Positions 1 to 7,261 are shown, numbered from the stretch's first letter. The stretch is 11,814 nt of DNA from Hirudo medicinalis (GCA_011800805.1 MPNW01001442.1:1-11814); one strand, 5' to 3'. Numbers and translations: made by a program. The notes: generated from the sequence alone by a model not told the origin.

Positions 1-129
1 ACAACAACACCGTTGACGACCACTGAATCTACTACAACGGAATCAACAACAACACCGTTGACGACCACTGAATCTACTACAACGGAATCAACAACAACAA
101 TAATAATAATAATAATATATTCTAGATGA
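1..129. repeat. 45-bp minisatellite (2 identical copies plus part of a third) running into (ATA)n
   Basis: The units at 1-45 and 46-90 are identical. Positions 91-99 start a third copy, followed by an ATA run to about 117. On the plus strand the array reads TTTPLTTTESTTTES per unit and is open to TGA at 127-129, which looks like a mucin-type Thr/Ser/Pro repeat. On the minus strand it lies downstream of CoREST-like exon 4, so it is most simply an intronic minisatellite. The left end is cut by the window. Confidence 0.8.
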
Positions 130-213
130 TCATATTGCATGAAGATAAATATCGTGTCATTATAATAATATTACGGTGCACTTTAAGTTAAATTCAACTT
201 CCAATAACGTCAC

Positions 214-266
214 CTGCTCCTGTGAGTAGCAAAACTTGGTAATCGCATGTTCGAGGTAAAAGTCGA
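214..266 (-). CDS. RCOR: CoREST-like gene, exon 4 (ELM2)
   Basis: It has a strong polypyrimidine tract and CATGCAG acceptor, with a GAGCAG|GTGACG donor that leaves phase 0. It encodes VDFYLEHAITKFCYSQEQ (Val54 from a split codon). This corresponds to CoREST LDEYIAIAKEKHGYNMEQ with the same spacing. In the family the next residues would be the ALGML segment, which is not found in 1-213, so the gene continues past the left edge. Confidence 0.85.
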
Positions 267-993
267 CTGCATGAAAAAAAGAAATTTTTTTAATTCAATC
301 ATCAATAATATCATTAACAAAATTAATTAATCTAATCGAGTGATAATTAATAATAATGATAATAACAATAATAATAATAATAATAACAATAATAACAAAA
401 CAATAATAATAATAACATTGCATTGTAGACCTTTTGCATCAAGTCTGCGAGGATTTGGAGTCCACATGAGGGAAGCCATCTGCCTGGTGAGGTTCGAGTC
501 TCTTGCTGGATCTGCTCGTGTGTATTCACATTCAGATATTGAAAGTACGACCAGTTTAAAATAACAATAATAATTATGATGATAACGAAATATTAAAAAT
601 ATTAAAGGCTCATTAAATGCACAACTTGAGGCACATCTTTTGGTTGGCATGCATGCCGAAGAATGTGTCCCCTTGCGAGCAGTAGGATTAAATCGAAGAA
701 AATCAAACCTTGCACAAGGTCTGGAATTTCTGCTTGGTAGTTTTTTCCGATCCTCATGCCAAATTCTGCTGAGATTTCTAAATGATAAAAAAAATTGTTC
801 TTTTTGAAACTATGAACAAAACAATCAATGCATTCAATACTTCAATGAAGCATGAAAACAACTTTCTAAATGATTTAATAGCATAAATACGACTAAATTA
901 AATTGTGCATCAAAACTGAGCGTTTATTGAGATCTTTCTTGACAAATAAACAATTAAATAAATAATATTCGTACCACCATCGTGGCCTGCCAT
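214..993 (-). CDS. RCOR: CoREST/RCOR-family ELM2 corepressor, 5' part (4 exons, 3' end off the left edge)
   Basis: CoREST proteins are nuclear scaffolds that link the LSD1 demethylase to histone deacetylases; the ELM2 domain helps recruit the deacetylase. Four minus-strand segments join at consistent phases: 993-975, 768-709, 511-431 and 266-214, giving 71 residues. The ELM2 start is visible as GMRIGKNYQAEIPDL (residues 10-24), resembling GMRVGxxYQAxxPDF of CoREST. It is followed by LMWTPN (LVWSPN in CoREST) and AKVDFYLEHA...Y..EQ, which aligns without gaps to AKLDEYIAIA...Y..EQ. The start ATG at 993-991 has G at -3 and G at +4. It is the first in-frame ATG after an in-frame stop at 1083-1081. 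The remaining ELM2 and the SANT domains must lie to the left. Several positions nearly fixed in animal CoREST differ, so this may be a diverged paralogue. MTA-type ELM2 is the main alternative, but its spacing after the Trp fits less well. Confidence 0.85.
340..416. repeat. AAT/AAC trinucleotide microsatellite
   Basis: This is a compound AAT and AAC tract in the intron between CoREST-like exons 3 and 4. It creates apparent poly-Asn and poly-Leu reading frames on the two strands that are not genes. Confidence 0.9.
431..511 (-). CDS. RCOR: CoREST-like gene, exon 3 (central ELM2)
   Basis: The acceptor is CGAGCAG and the donor is AAAG|GTCTAC. The split codon G|AT gives Asp27. The 81 bp encode PARDSNLTRQMASLMWTPNP and then RRLDAK. 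The LMWTPN core matches the LVWSPN segment of CoREST ELM2 domains. The exon lies beside the (AAT)n/(AAC)n tract at 340-416, which falls in the following intron. Confidence 0.85.
709..768 (-). CDS. RCOR: CoREST-like gene, exon 2 (start of ELM2)
   Basis: It has a T-rich tract and AATCTCAG acceptor on the minus strand and a CAAG|GTTTGA donor. Its 60 bp encode residues 8-26 plus split codons, including the ELM2 signature RIGKNYQAEIPDL. Both borders are phase 1, matching its neighbours. Confidence 0.88.
975..993 (-). CDS. RCOR: CoREST-like gene, coding part of exon 1
   Basis: It reads MAGHDG plus one base before the donor G|GTACGA. The single overhanging G joins CA of the next exon to make Ala7. 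The ATG context is GAAATGG. An acceptor-like TTACAG lies just upstream, so a 5' UTR intron is possible. This start rests on phase agreement and the upstream in-frame stop, not on homology, because CoREST N-termini are poorly conserved. Confidence 0.6.
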
Positions 994-1770
994 TTCAGTC
1001 TGTAAGCTTCTTAATCCAATCCAAGACTCGGCTCCGCAGTCGACAACAGGTTTGTTTACCTTTCTGGAAGTAATTGTTAATTAAACTCTTGAGAGGGCTT
1101 GAGCTATTTCCTGACTTCTAACGGTTGCTTTGTAATTAAATGAGTTTAATGAAGAATTTATTTTGGAATAAGAATAATTCTTTTCAGTTGTGTTTCTTAA
1201 AATATCTTTAGGACGTTTTTAACATAACTAAATGTTGACAGACGAAGACTAAATAACCAAGTATTTAAGAATGCATTCATAATTAGTGAAGCTGATTTTT
1301 TGGTCCTTTAAAACCATTTCAAGAATAAGGACGTTATGTCATAACTTAATATTTAATTGTTGAGAAAGGAATTCTGATAAAGCTAGAAAAACTTTGTGAT
1401 TTTTTTTTAAATGATTGCGGAGTAATATCTTCAACCTTCAACTAGGCTAAATTTTTAGCATTATCTAGTTTAAGTACTTTTTACTTAAAAGTTTTTTTAT
1501 GAATATGTTTTATGAATATGTTGAGCATCCGAAGTATTGTAACTTGAATATATTCAAATATATTTACATGAAAAACACTTAAACCAAAATAAATTGTTAT
1601 TTAATAAAATAAATAAATTGTTACTGAATGAGATTTGACCAATCATATGGAAAATCAAAATCTGGGCACTCATAAAATAAAAGTACTTTCCTCTCTTTTT
1701 AACAACAACAAACAGCACAGGTTTCGGTTGCTCATTGTTTTGCTCATTTGCCGACCGACAAGGGTTTAAA
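994..1770. promoter_or_regulatory. Probable divergent promoter region between the CoREST-like and WDR45B genes
   Basis: These 777 bp separate two oppositely directed start codons, so both promoters and 5' UTRs should lie here or overlap the first introns. The most complex part is about 1000-1070. It has a CCAAT pentamer at 1016-1020 (plus strand) and splice-like sites in both directions, CAACAG|GTTTGT on plus and GAAAG|GTAAAC on minus. The rest is very AT-rich with no clear TATA box. The promoter role is inferred from gene layout only. Confidence 0.5.
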
Positions 1771-1843
1771 ATGACCATGAGATGCACAGAGAGCCTGTCC
1801 AGGGCGAGTGGATTGCTTTTCCTTGGTTTCAACCAAGATCAAG
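1771..1843 (+). CDS. WDR45B: WDR45B exon 1 (coding part)
   Basis: It encodes residues 1-24, ending [11 protein letters not shown], which matches GLLYAGFNQDH of vertebrate WDR45B. The donor is CAAG|GTTTGC in phase 1. The residues before GLLF are not conserved, so the exact start is less certain than the rest of the exon. CTCTCTTTTT followed by AG at 1714-1715 or 1719-1720 could be a 5' UTR splice acceptor. Confidence 0.85.
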
Positions 1844-4800
1844 GTTTGCTTTTTACTTAACCGATTGATTGATTGATTGATTAATTTTCCCTCTCAAGCA
1901 TCGGTGGGCGTGTTGTACTGAGCTACAAAGTACACTTATTGTATTTACAAAATGCTTTTACAAATGTAATGTTTTGAAGTTCTGAGGAGGTCTTAAGTTG
2001 TCGTCTCGTTGTACGCTATTTCGTTTAACTTTATTTATGCTGACATTAAAGGTGTGGCTGCGATTATTAAATTTCTTTATGGATTCGCTTACTGTTGCTT
2101 GATTGCGATAATGTCAGCGCCGGATTTACCCAGATGGAGGCCCTGATGCAGTGATCATGGTGGTGAAGGCCCATGAGCTTTTGTGTCAGTCCTGTTGCCC
2201 CCTCCAAAAAGCAAAAAAGGTTTCTTTGTTGGTGAGACCCCGTGCTGTGGCACATCTGGACCCTGCCTAAATCTGGCGCTGGTGCTCATTGCCATGATAA
2301 TTAAATGTTCCATCTAGGAAACCATTATCCACGACGGATTGACGGATCATAAATTATGGGAATTAAATGTAATTAATTGTTTAAAATATTCATTTGAATC
2401 TTTTCATGACCAGTTTTAATTGGATGACAGGATGCTTTGCTTGCGGAATGGAAAACGGTTTCCGAATCTACAATTGCGACCCTCTTAAGGAAATAGTGAA
2501 GCAAGGTTTGGATTCAAATCGCATAAAATTTAATGAAATCATAATATTAATTGATCAAATTAATTAGTGAATAATTTCAGTAGTGTTAATTAATTTTAAT
2601 ATTATTTTGTAATTTGTCTCAACCATTTGCATTTAAAATGTTCATGTCGATAAAAGCGATTATGGGATAATTGAAGCCAAATATCAAAGAGATGGTAAAT
2701 GGATGTGACCTGAGAATTTACTGAATATTTTGAAAACAATCATCATCATCATTCACCTGCATTCACAATGCAAATCTGATGCACTGTTTTATATGTTTTA
2801 TATGCACTGTTTTGGACCATTATTCACTAAGCAATAATAATAATAATAATAATAATAATGGCAACAGTCGTAATGTGTCGTTCTCGAAACCCAGCCTGCA
2901 CTGCCGCAAGCGCCCTTGGGAAGGAGCGCTGTATAAATGGTTGACAAGAAGCGCCTCTGATGCTATGCACGTGGCGCTATATAAATGAAGTACATTTACA
3001 TTTCAGATTTCCATGGGGGTGGCATAGGGTACGTGGAGATGCTGTTCAGGAGCAACTTCGCTGCCATCGTTGGGGGTGGGAAGGTGCCCAGGTACCCCCC
3101 TAACAAAGGTGGGTGCGACCGTCAATAATGTCGTTATTAATGTTAAGTGATTAATTGGTTAATTAAATAAATTACTTAATTAGTGTTATTGTAAAGATAA
3201 CGATGGTCGATCTCCAGTCGAATGTTGCTTTCACGATTAGTGTTGTGTGATTGCTGTCACAACTTGTAGATAGCGTTGTCGACATTATCATTATTGTCGT
3301 CGTTGTTGACTTGGTGGCATGTTTCTAAGAACATTTCAATGTTATTACCATTGTTTATCTAGTCAAAATTAACCTCCATGTTGTTGTCGCTGATGATGAT
3401 GATGATGATTATCATCACAATAATAATAATAACCATTGGTAATAGCCACAATAATCATAATAATAGTTAACATCATCATCATTCTGTTATTCAACGAAGT
3501 GATCATCTGGGATGATGAGAAGAAGACCATACTGACCGAGCTGTCCTTCTCGTCGGAGGTCAGGGCCATCCGGCTGAGGAGGGAGAGGTGAGCCAGCGGT
3601 CTCCACGGTGACGATGCCAATTACATGGCTGTTGTAATGAGTAATTAATATTTACTTTCCATAATCATGTTATGTTAAGCAGTGTTTTTAATTCAATTTT
3701 TTTAAAGCCAGTTATATAAATTATTTGAAATAATATTGTTATTGTTATTATTATTATTATTATTGTTATTAATTTTTTGTTTATAATTGATTTCTCACCT
3801 CAGCATCGTGGTGGTCCTCGAATACTCTGTGAAAGTTTATTCGTTCAGTCAGAGTCCCATTCTCCTTCAGTCCATCAATACCTCTCCGAATCCATTAGGT
3901 TGGCATTTGATAACAACAACAATAAAATAATAATAATAACAACAATATTAGCTTCTATTATTATATGGAGTTACATTTCTGATTTCAGTTATAATCCTTA
4001 ACAATTAAACATTTATTGTCAACAAATGAAAATGCTATTACATTATCGATAAAACCACTTGACCTTTGCATCCGTGCCCTCTTTTGGCAGGTCTGTGTGC
4101 CCTCTGCCCGAGCAGCGAGAACAGCCTCCTGGCCATCCCGAGCATCAAGGTCGGTCACGTTCAAATCGTGAACATCACCGACTTGAGCCAGCCCTCCCTG
4201 GAGATTGCAGCCCACGAGACGACCATCTCGTGCTTGGCCCTGAACCTCCAGGGCACTGTCATAGCAACAGCTTCAGAGAGGGTGAGCCTAGGGGAGGTGG
4301 GGTTCTAAAGGGCTCGAGCGAGGCTTCCCCTGGTTGCATTCATGCTAAGTGATGTTAATTACGACGTATTTTTACGAGTAAGCGTCGTGTAATTACAATG
4401 GGTGAAGTAATACACGGTCCAAAGAAGAATTGCATTTAAGTAGACGCCCTTTGGTCTTAACAGGATGTTGGTCGGACCATTTACATAGCACCTTGTAGGG
4501 CTTGTGTTGGTGCAGAGTGGGTTGTGAACAATATCATCGCTTGCAGGAGAGTGACCTCTTGAGTCAATTTGCTTCTGCTGTCGTGAAAAAGAGCCTATGA
4601 AAGGGATATCTTGGATGTCTCAGATAGCCACACTTCAGAATTTTCTATCATTTATTATCACAATTCTAAGTCTTATTTTCTAATTTATCTGAGCCGACAA
4701 ACAAACTTTCGTTGCCGTTATTGTTATTATTATCACTGTTATTCATTGTTTACTTTGCTTCGGTAGCCCTGCAGAAATCATATTTTGCGCACAACGAGTC

Positions 4801-5287
4801 CTAGACCCTCCTAGGGGATGGTTTCCGAATCCCGGGGCTTGTTAGGGGGGATGCGATCGGCCGAGGACGATTGAATTAAACTTAACCTCGAACGCATCGT
4901 CGCAGGGCACGTTGATCCGGACGTTCGACGCCAAAACTGGATCCATGCAGCACGAGCTGAGGAGGGGTTCCAACCAGGCCGTCATTTACAGGTGAACTTT
5001 CTAATGACTCACAGGATGTGAGTTATAAACTTATTTAAATGAAATTTGAATTTTTTTAATTGCGTAAATGAAATTTAGGCAGGATGTTGTGTCGTTGTCT
5101 GAAAATAAATTATTCAGATTTTAATTATCAATAAGACCTCAGAATGAATTTCAATAATTAATTAATTAGTAATTAGATGATTCGAGAATATTGAGGCCAA
5201 CTACTGTCGACTTGAAATTGCTTGTTGGTCGCTTCAGAAGACTGCATTGCTTGACAAGCCGAAATTCTTTAACATGCGCTGTGGTGG

Positions 5288-5324
<37 letters not shown>

Positions 5325-6294
5325 GCTTGTTACAAGCATCTAAAACAATCCTTTATGTAAATCAATCAACTGATAAATTGCATTGTATTGTATTTAGCCA
5401 ATCTTTGAGTGCCTTGTGTGTCCAAATAGGATTTGAAGGCAGTTATTAATCACTCAACCATTTATATGGCGTCCCTGGTGATACAGACTGGGTTGCGGAC
5501 ACTTGTCCGCATTTGCCATTACCACATGCAGGCCAACCCAGATGCCAAAAATAATTTGCTATTATATTGTGAATAGCCGCTTAATATCAGTGTTATTATT
5601 GGTTGCACATGGATCACAATCATAAGTGGTCATGTAATTAACTATTGATGTATCACGATCATGACTGGTCATGTAATTAACGATCACTCCCATCGTCCTC
5701 AGCATCAACTTCAACCATGACTCCTCGCTGCTCTGCGTGGCCAGCGACCGAGGAACGGTGCACCTGTTCTCCCTGAGGGAAGCACAGCAGAACAAGCACT
5801 CGAGTTTGGCGTCTGCCTCCTTCTTGTCCAAGTACTTCAGCTCTTCCTGGAGTTTTGCCAAGTTCCAGGTTGTCAGTCCCTCACAGTTCATCTGCGCCTT
5901 CAGCAACTTGAACTCTTCCGACATCGAGTCCGTCATCGGTGGGTTGAACTGAGGGGCAGTCGTACGGGGTGATGATGATGATTTCTGAATCCCTTTTATT
6001 TTGGGGTTGGGAATTATTGATCGGTGTTGTTTTGTTGTGGTTGGCTCCAGGTTTGCAATGTCGGCATCTTTGGATGCTGGAGTGTTGTGAGCTTTAAACG
6101 TTTGCGAGGCCGAGAAATTAAAAATAAATAATAATAGTAATAATGACAAGATATTTCTACGACTTGTTTGCATTCTGCTGTTGACAGTGTTGACGTCCGA
6201 CGGCAGTTACTACAAGTTCAACCTCCTGCCTGATCAGCAGTGCCAGAGGGTCTCCTACACTCAGTTCCTCGAGATGACCGACGACAAATGGTGA
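1771..6294 (+). CDS. WDR45B: WDR45B/WIPI3-type PROPPIN beta-propeller (9 exons, complete)
   Basis: PROPPINs bind PI3P and PI(3,5)P2 on membranes and act in autophagosome formation. The coding exons are 1771-1843, 2431-2505, 3007-3108, 3500-3587, 3804-3898, 4091-4281, 4906-4991, 5703-5938 and 6188-6294. All junctions are GT-AG and phase-consistent, totalling 1053 bp or 350 residues. Family landmarks are [11 protein letters not shown] (26-36), [43 protein letters not shown] and the phosphoinositide-binding LRRG (226-229). Next come [13 protein letters not shown], the membrane-inserting blade-6 loop [15 protein letters not shown] and the C-terminal [13 protein letters not shown] and the [12 protein letters not shown] loop favour WIPI3 over WIPI4 and WIPI1/2. 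An in-frame stop at 1678-1680 with no ATG before 1771 supports the start; Met3 (1777) is an alternative. Introns are 192-711 bp. Confidence 0.96.
1863..1885. repeat. GATT tetranucleotide microsatellite
   Basis: About five GATT units lie 20 bp inside WDR45B intron 1, after the exon 1 donor. Confidence 0.85.
2115..2281. mobile_element. Probable non-autonomous DNA transposon (hAT-like MITE) in WDR45B intron 1
   Basis: The 14-bp ends CAGCGCCGGATTTA (2115-2128) and TAAATCTGGCGCTG (2268-2281) are inverted repeats with one mismatch. They bound 167 bp that are clearly more GC-rich than the surrounding intron. Termini starting CAG with this GCGCCGGATTTA style resemble hAT-type elements. The interior has no transposase frame. 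The flanking 8-mers GATAATGT and GTGCTCAT do not match, so no target-site duplication supports the call. Confidence 0.5.
2431..2505 (+). CDS. WDR45B: WDR45B exon 2
   Basis: The acceptor is GATGACAG and the donor is CAAG|GTTTGG. The exon encodes [20 protein letters not shown] and then IVKQ, blade 1 of the propeller and the most strongly conserved N-terminal stretch of the family. Confidence 0.95.
2833..2860. repeat. AAT microsatellite
   Basis: About nine AAT units lie in WDR45B intron 2. They produce a poly-Asn frame that is not a gene. Confidence 0.9.
2909..2987 (+). repeat. Two hairpin units each followed by TATAAATG
   Basis: Each unit has an inverted AGCGC...GCGCT arm pair followed by (G/A)TATAAATG. 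Unit 1 spans 2909-2939 (AGCGCCCTT, GGG loop, AAGGAGCGCT). Unit 2 spans 2950-2987 (AGCGCC ... GGCGCT). The similarity of both stem ends and the trailing TATAAATG points to a dispersed or duplicated element in intron 2, not chance. Its class is unknown to me. Confidence 0.5.
3007..3108 (+). CDS. WDR45B: WDR45B exon 3
   Basis: The acceptor is CATTTCAG and the donor is AAAG|GTGGGT. The exon encodes residues 51-83, including [19 protein letters not shown] and RYPPNK. These match GHVEMLFRCNYLALVGGGK and KYPPNK of vertebrate WDR45B. Confidence 0.96.
3500..3587 (+). CDS. WDR45B: WDR45B exon 4
   Basis: The acceptor CAACGAAG has no strong pyrimidine tract; the donor is GAGAG|GTGAGC. The exon encodes [20 protein letters not shown] and then RAIRLRRE. 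The last codon is split after AG and is completed by C of exon 5 (Ser113). Confidence 0.93.
3738..3768. repeat. ATT/GTT microsatellite
   Basis: A TTA/TTG tract in WDR45B intron 4, shortly before the exon 5 acceptor. It adds to the pyrimidine-rich context of that acceptor. Confidence 0.8.
3804..3898 (+). CDS. WDR45B: WDR45B exon 5
   Basis: The acceptor is CACCTCAG and the donor is TTAG|GTTGGC. The exon encodes [18 protein letters not shown] and then [13 protein letters not shown]. The IVVVL start is conserved; the second half is freely diverged, as in other family members. Confidence 0.93.
4091..4281 (+). CDS. WDR45B: WDR45B exon 6
   Basis: The acceptor is TTTTGGCAG and the donor is GAGAGG|GTGAGC in phase 0. 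The exon encodes [18 protein letters not shown], a GHVQIV strand, [16 protein letters not shown] and IATASER. In the family the residue after the junction is Gly of GTLIR, which is exactly how exon 7 starts. Confidence 0.96.
4906..4991 (+). CDS. WDR45B: WDR45B exon 7 (LRRG motif)
   Basis: The acceptor is CGTCGCAG and the donor is TACAG|GTGAAC. The exon encodes [20 protein letters not shown] and then GSNQAVIY. It carries the LRRG phosphoinositide-binding motif. Both arginines (227, 228) are present, so the lipid sites look intact. Confidence 0.97.
5282..5321. repeat. GAT microsatellite
   Basis: A run of about twelve GAT units in WDR45B intron 7. Confidence 0.92.
5488..5541. repeat. Nested inverted repeat (hairpin) in WDR45B intron 7
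   Basis: The outer arms CTGGGTTG (5488-5495) and CAACCCAG (5534-5541) are perfectly complementary. Inside is a perfect 6-bp hairpin, GCGGAC ACTT GTCCGC (5495-5510). The segment is GC-rich against an AT-rich intron. It may be a transposon or small-RNA-like remnant. Confidence 0.55.
5613..5681. repeat. Direct repeat of a 30-bp unit before WDR45B exon 8
   Basis: Positions 5613-5642 and 5652-5681 match at 27 of 30 positions (ATCAC(A/G)ATCAT(A/G)A(G/C) then TGGTCATGTAATTAAC). The period is 39 bp. The second copy ends about 20 bp before the exon 8 acceptor, so it overlaps the likely branch-point region. Confidence 0.75.
5703..5938 (+). CDS. WDR45B: WDR45B exon 8 (blade 6 and membrane loop)
   Basis: The acceptor is CGTCCTCAG and the donor is ATCG|GTGGGT. 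The exon encodes residues 238-315, including [38 protein letters not shown] and FICAFSN. The loop between blade 6 strands is the hydrophobic membrane-contact element of PROPPINs. A long open frame also runs antisense through this exon. Confidence 0.97.
6188..6294 (+). CDS. WDR45B: WDR45B exon 9 and stop
   Basis: The acceptor is TGTTGACAG. The exon encodes [18 protein letters not shown], then [17 protein letters not shown] and TGA at 6292-6294. DGSYYKF and QFLEMTDDK match the vertebrate C-terminus, which ends TDDKL. No canonical AATAAA was seen in the few hundred bases after the stop; the nearest candidates are a TATAAA at about 6686 and an ATTAAA near 7398. Confidence 0.95.
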
Positions 6295-7261
6295 TGAAGA
6301 AGATTTTGATGATGGTGATGATGATGTGTCAGATGATGATTGTAGTGGTTTCAGTGATGATTATGATCTTGGCTTTCTCATTCTTGTTGCCCTGTTTATT
6401 TAGGAGTTTTCACTGATATCGACCTGCTTGAATGAGGGTTATTATTATTATTATTATAAATATTATTATCGGAGGAGGAAATTTTGTCATAATTTCTTAA
6501 AATTCTTAAATTATGAGGCCTCTCCTTCTGGTAGTCTTGGGATGCAGTACGATGCAGGTCCAAGCTTGCAATCAGTTGATTCGAGAGATTGTTGTAATAA
6601 TGCATTTTAAAATTATTCACCTTGAATAATTATAATAATAATAATAATTAATAATAATTATTGTTTTACAAAAGTCATTTTTTTTATAAACGATTGTTTA
6701 AAATTATTAAGCCTGCTCTAAATGCTTTTCTTACGTTGGCAATCTGTAGAATATTTTGACTTGGGACTCATTCGACACAAGTCGATCGACTTCTTCCGGA
6801 TGTAATTCACCTGTAATCCATGCTTCGACTTTCTGAATGTTACTTCTTTTTATTACAAATAATAATAATAATAATTATATTGGAATAATATTTACTTTCT
6901 CATGGAACGTATCTTTGTGCTGTGGAATTCCTAAAAGTTATAAGAAGACTCGGATTAAGAACCACCTGCTTGCATCTCTTACAATGCATGTGCATTCATT
7001 CATGCATTCATTCATTCATTCATTCATTCATGCATGTGTTCATTCATTCATTCGTTCGTTCGTTTGCAGCTCGATGGATCTTTCAACTTGTTCACTTGTG
7101 CATCGCTCGAACAGAACTATTTGCATCCTTCATTAGCCTAGCATCACAACCTCACCTCACCATTTGTAATAATTGTTATTGTTTTTTCATTTTAATGTTG
7201 TAAAAAGTCTCGTTATTGCGCCGTTTCAATGGTCAATTATTATTAATAACTAATTATTAAT
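6295..7261. other. Region after WDR45B: microsatellites, no established gene
   Basis: It contains a GAT-rich stretch (about 6301-6350), ATT runs (6440-6473), AAT runs (6627-6662, 6857-6878) and an ATTC array at about 6994-7064. It presumably includes the WDR45B 3' UTR. One splice-acceptor-like site, TCGTTTGCAG at 7060-7069, opens a short frame to TAG at 7139-7141. Confidence 0.6.
6994..7064. repeat. ATTC tetranucleotide microsatellite
   Basis: ATTC units interrupted by ATGC and ending in GTTC variants. They give His/Ser/Phe-rich frames on the plus strand that are repeat artefacts. Confidence 0.9.

Noticed and set aside
491..501. B-box-like GGTTCGAGTCT on the plus strand suggesting a tRNA
   Set aside because: The T stem does not pair and there is no A-box. 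The bases are part of the ELM2 coding exon on the other strand.
327..650. Minus-strand 107-codon frame and overlapping poly-Asn/poly-Leu frames
   Set aside because: The long homopolymer parts come from the AAT/AAC repeat. The part with RQMASLMWTPNPRRLDAK is real but is exon 3 of the CoREST-like gene read through its introns.
214..768. MTA-family (NuRD) ELM2 as the identity of the minus-strand gene
   Set aside because: The MTA segment after the ELM2 Trp (WEAHNPLTDKQIDQF type) differs by one residue in spacing. The CoREST pattern WxPN...AK(L/V)DxY aligns without gaps.
1554..1832. Minus-strand 92-codon frame
   Set aside because: It is antisense to WDR45B exon 1 and AT-rich upstream sequence, with no recognisable protein.
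2067..2255. Minus-strand 62-codon frame in intron 1
   Set aside because: It lies almost wholly inside the inverted-repeat element and shows no transposase features.
1771..6294. WIPI4/WDR45 or WIPI1/2 as the identity of the PROPPIN
   Set aside because: The [13 protein letters not shown] loop, TDDK C-terminus and LRRG (not FRRG) fit WDR45B/WIPI3 better.
6837..7203. Plus-strand His/Ser/Phe-rich frames
   Set aside because: They are generated by the ATTC microsatellite, which is open in all three frames.
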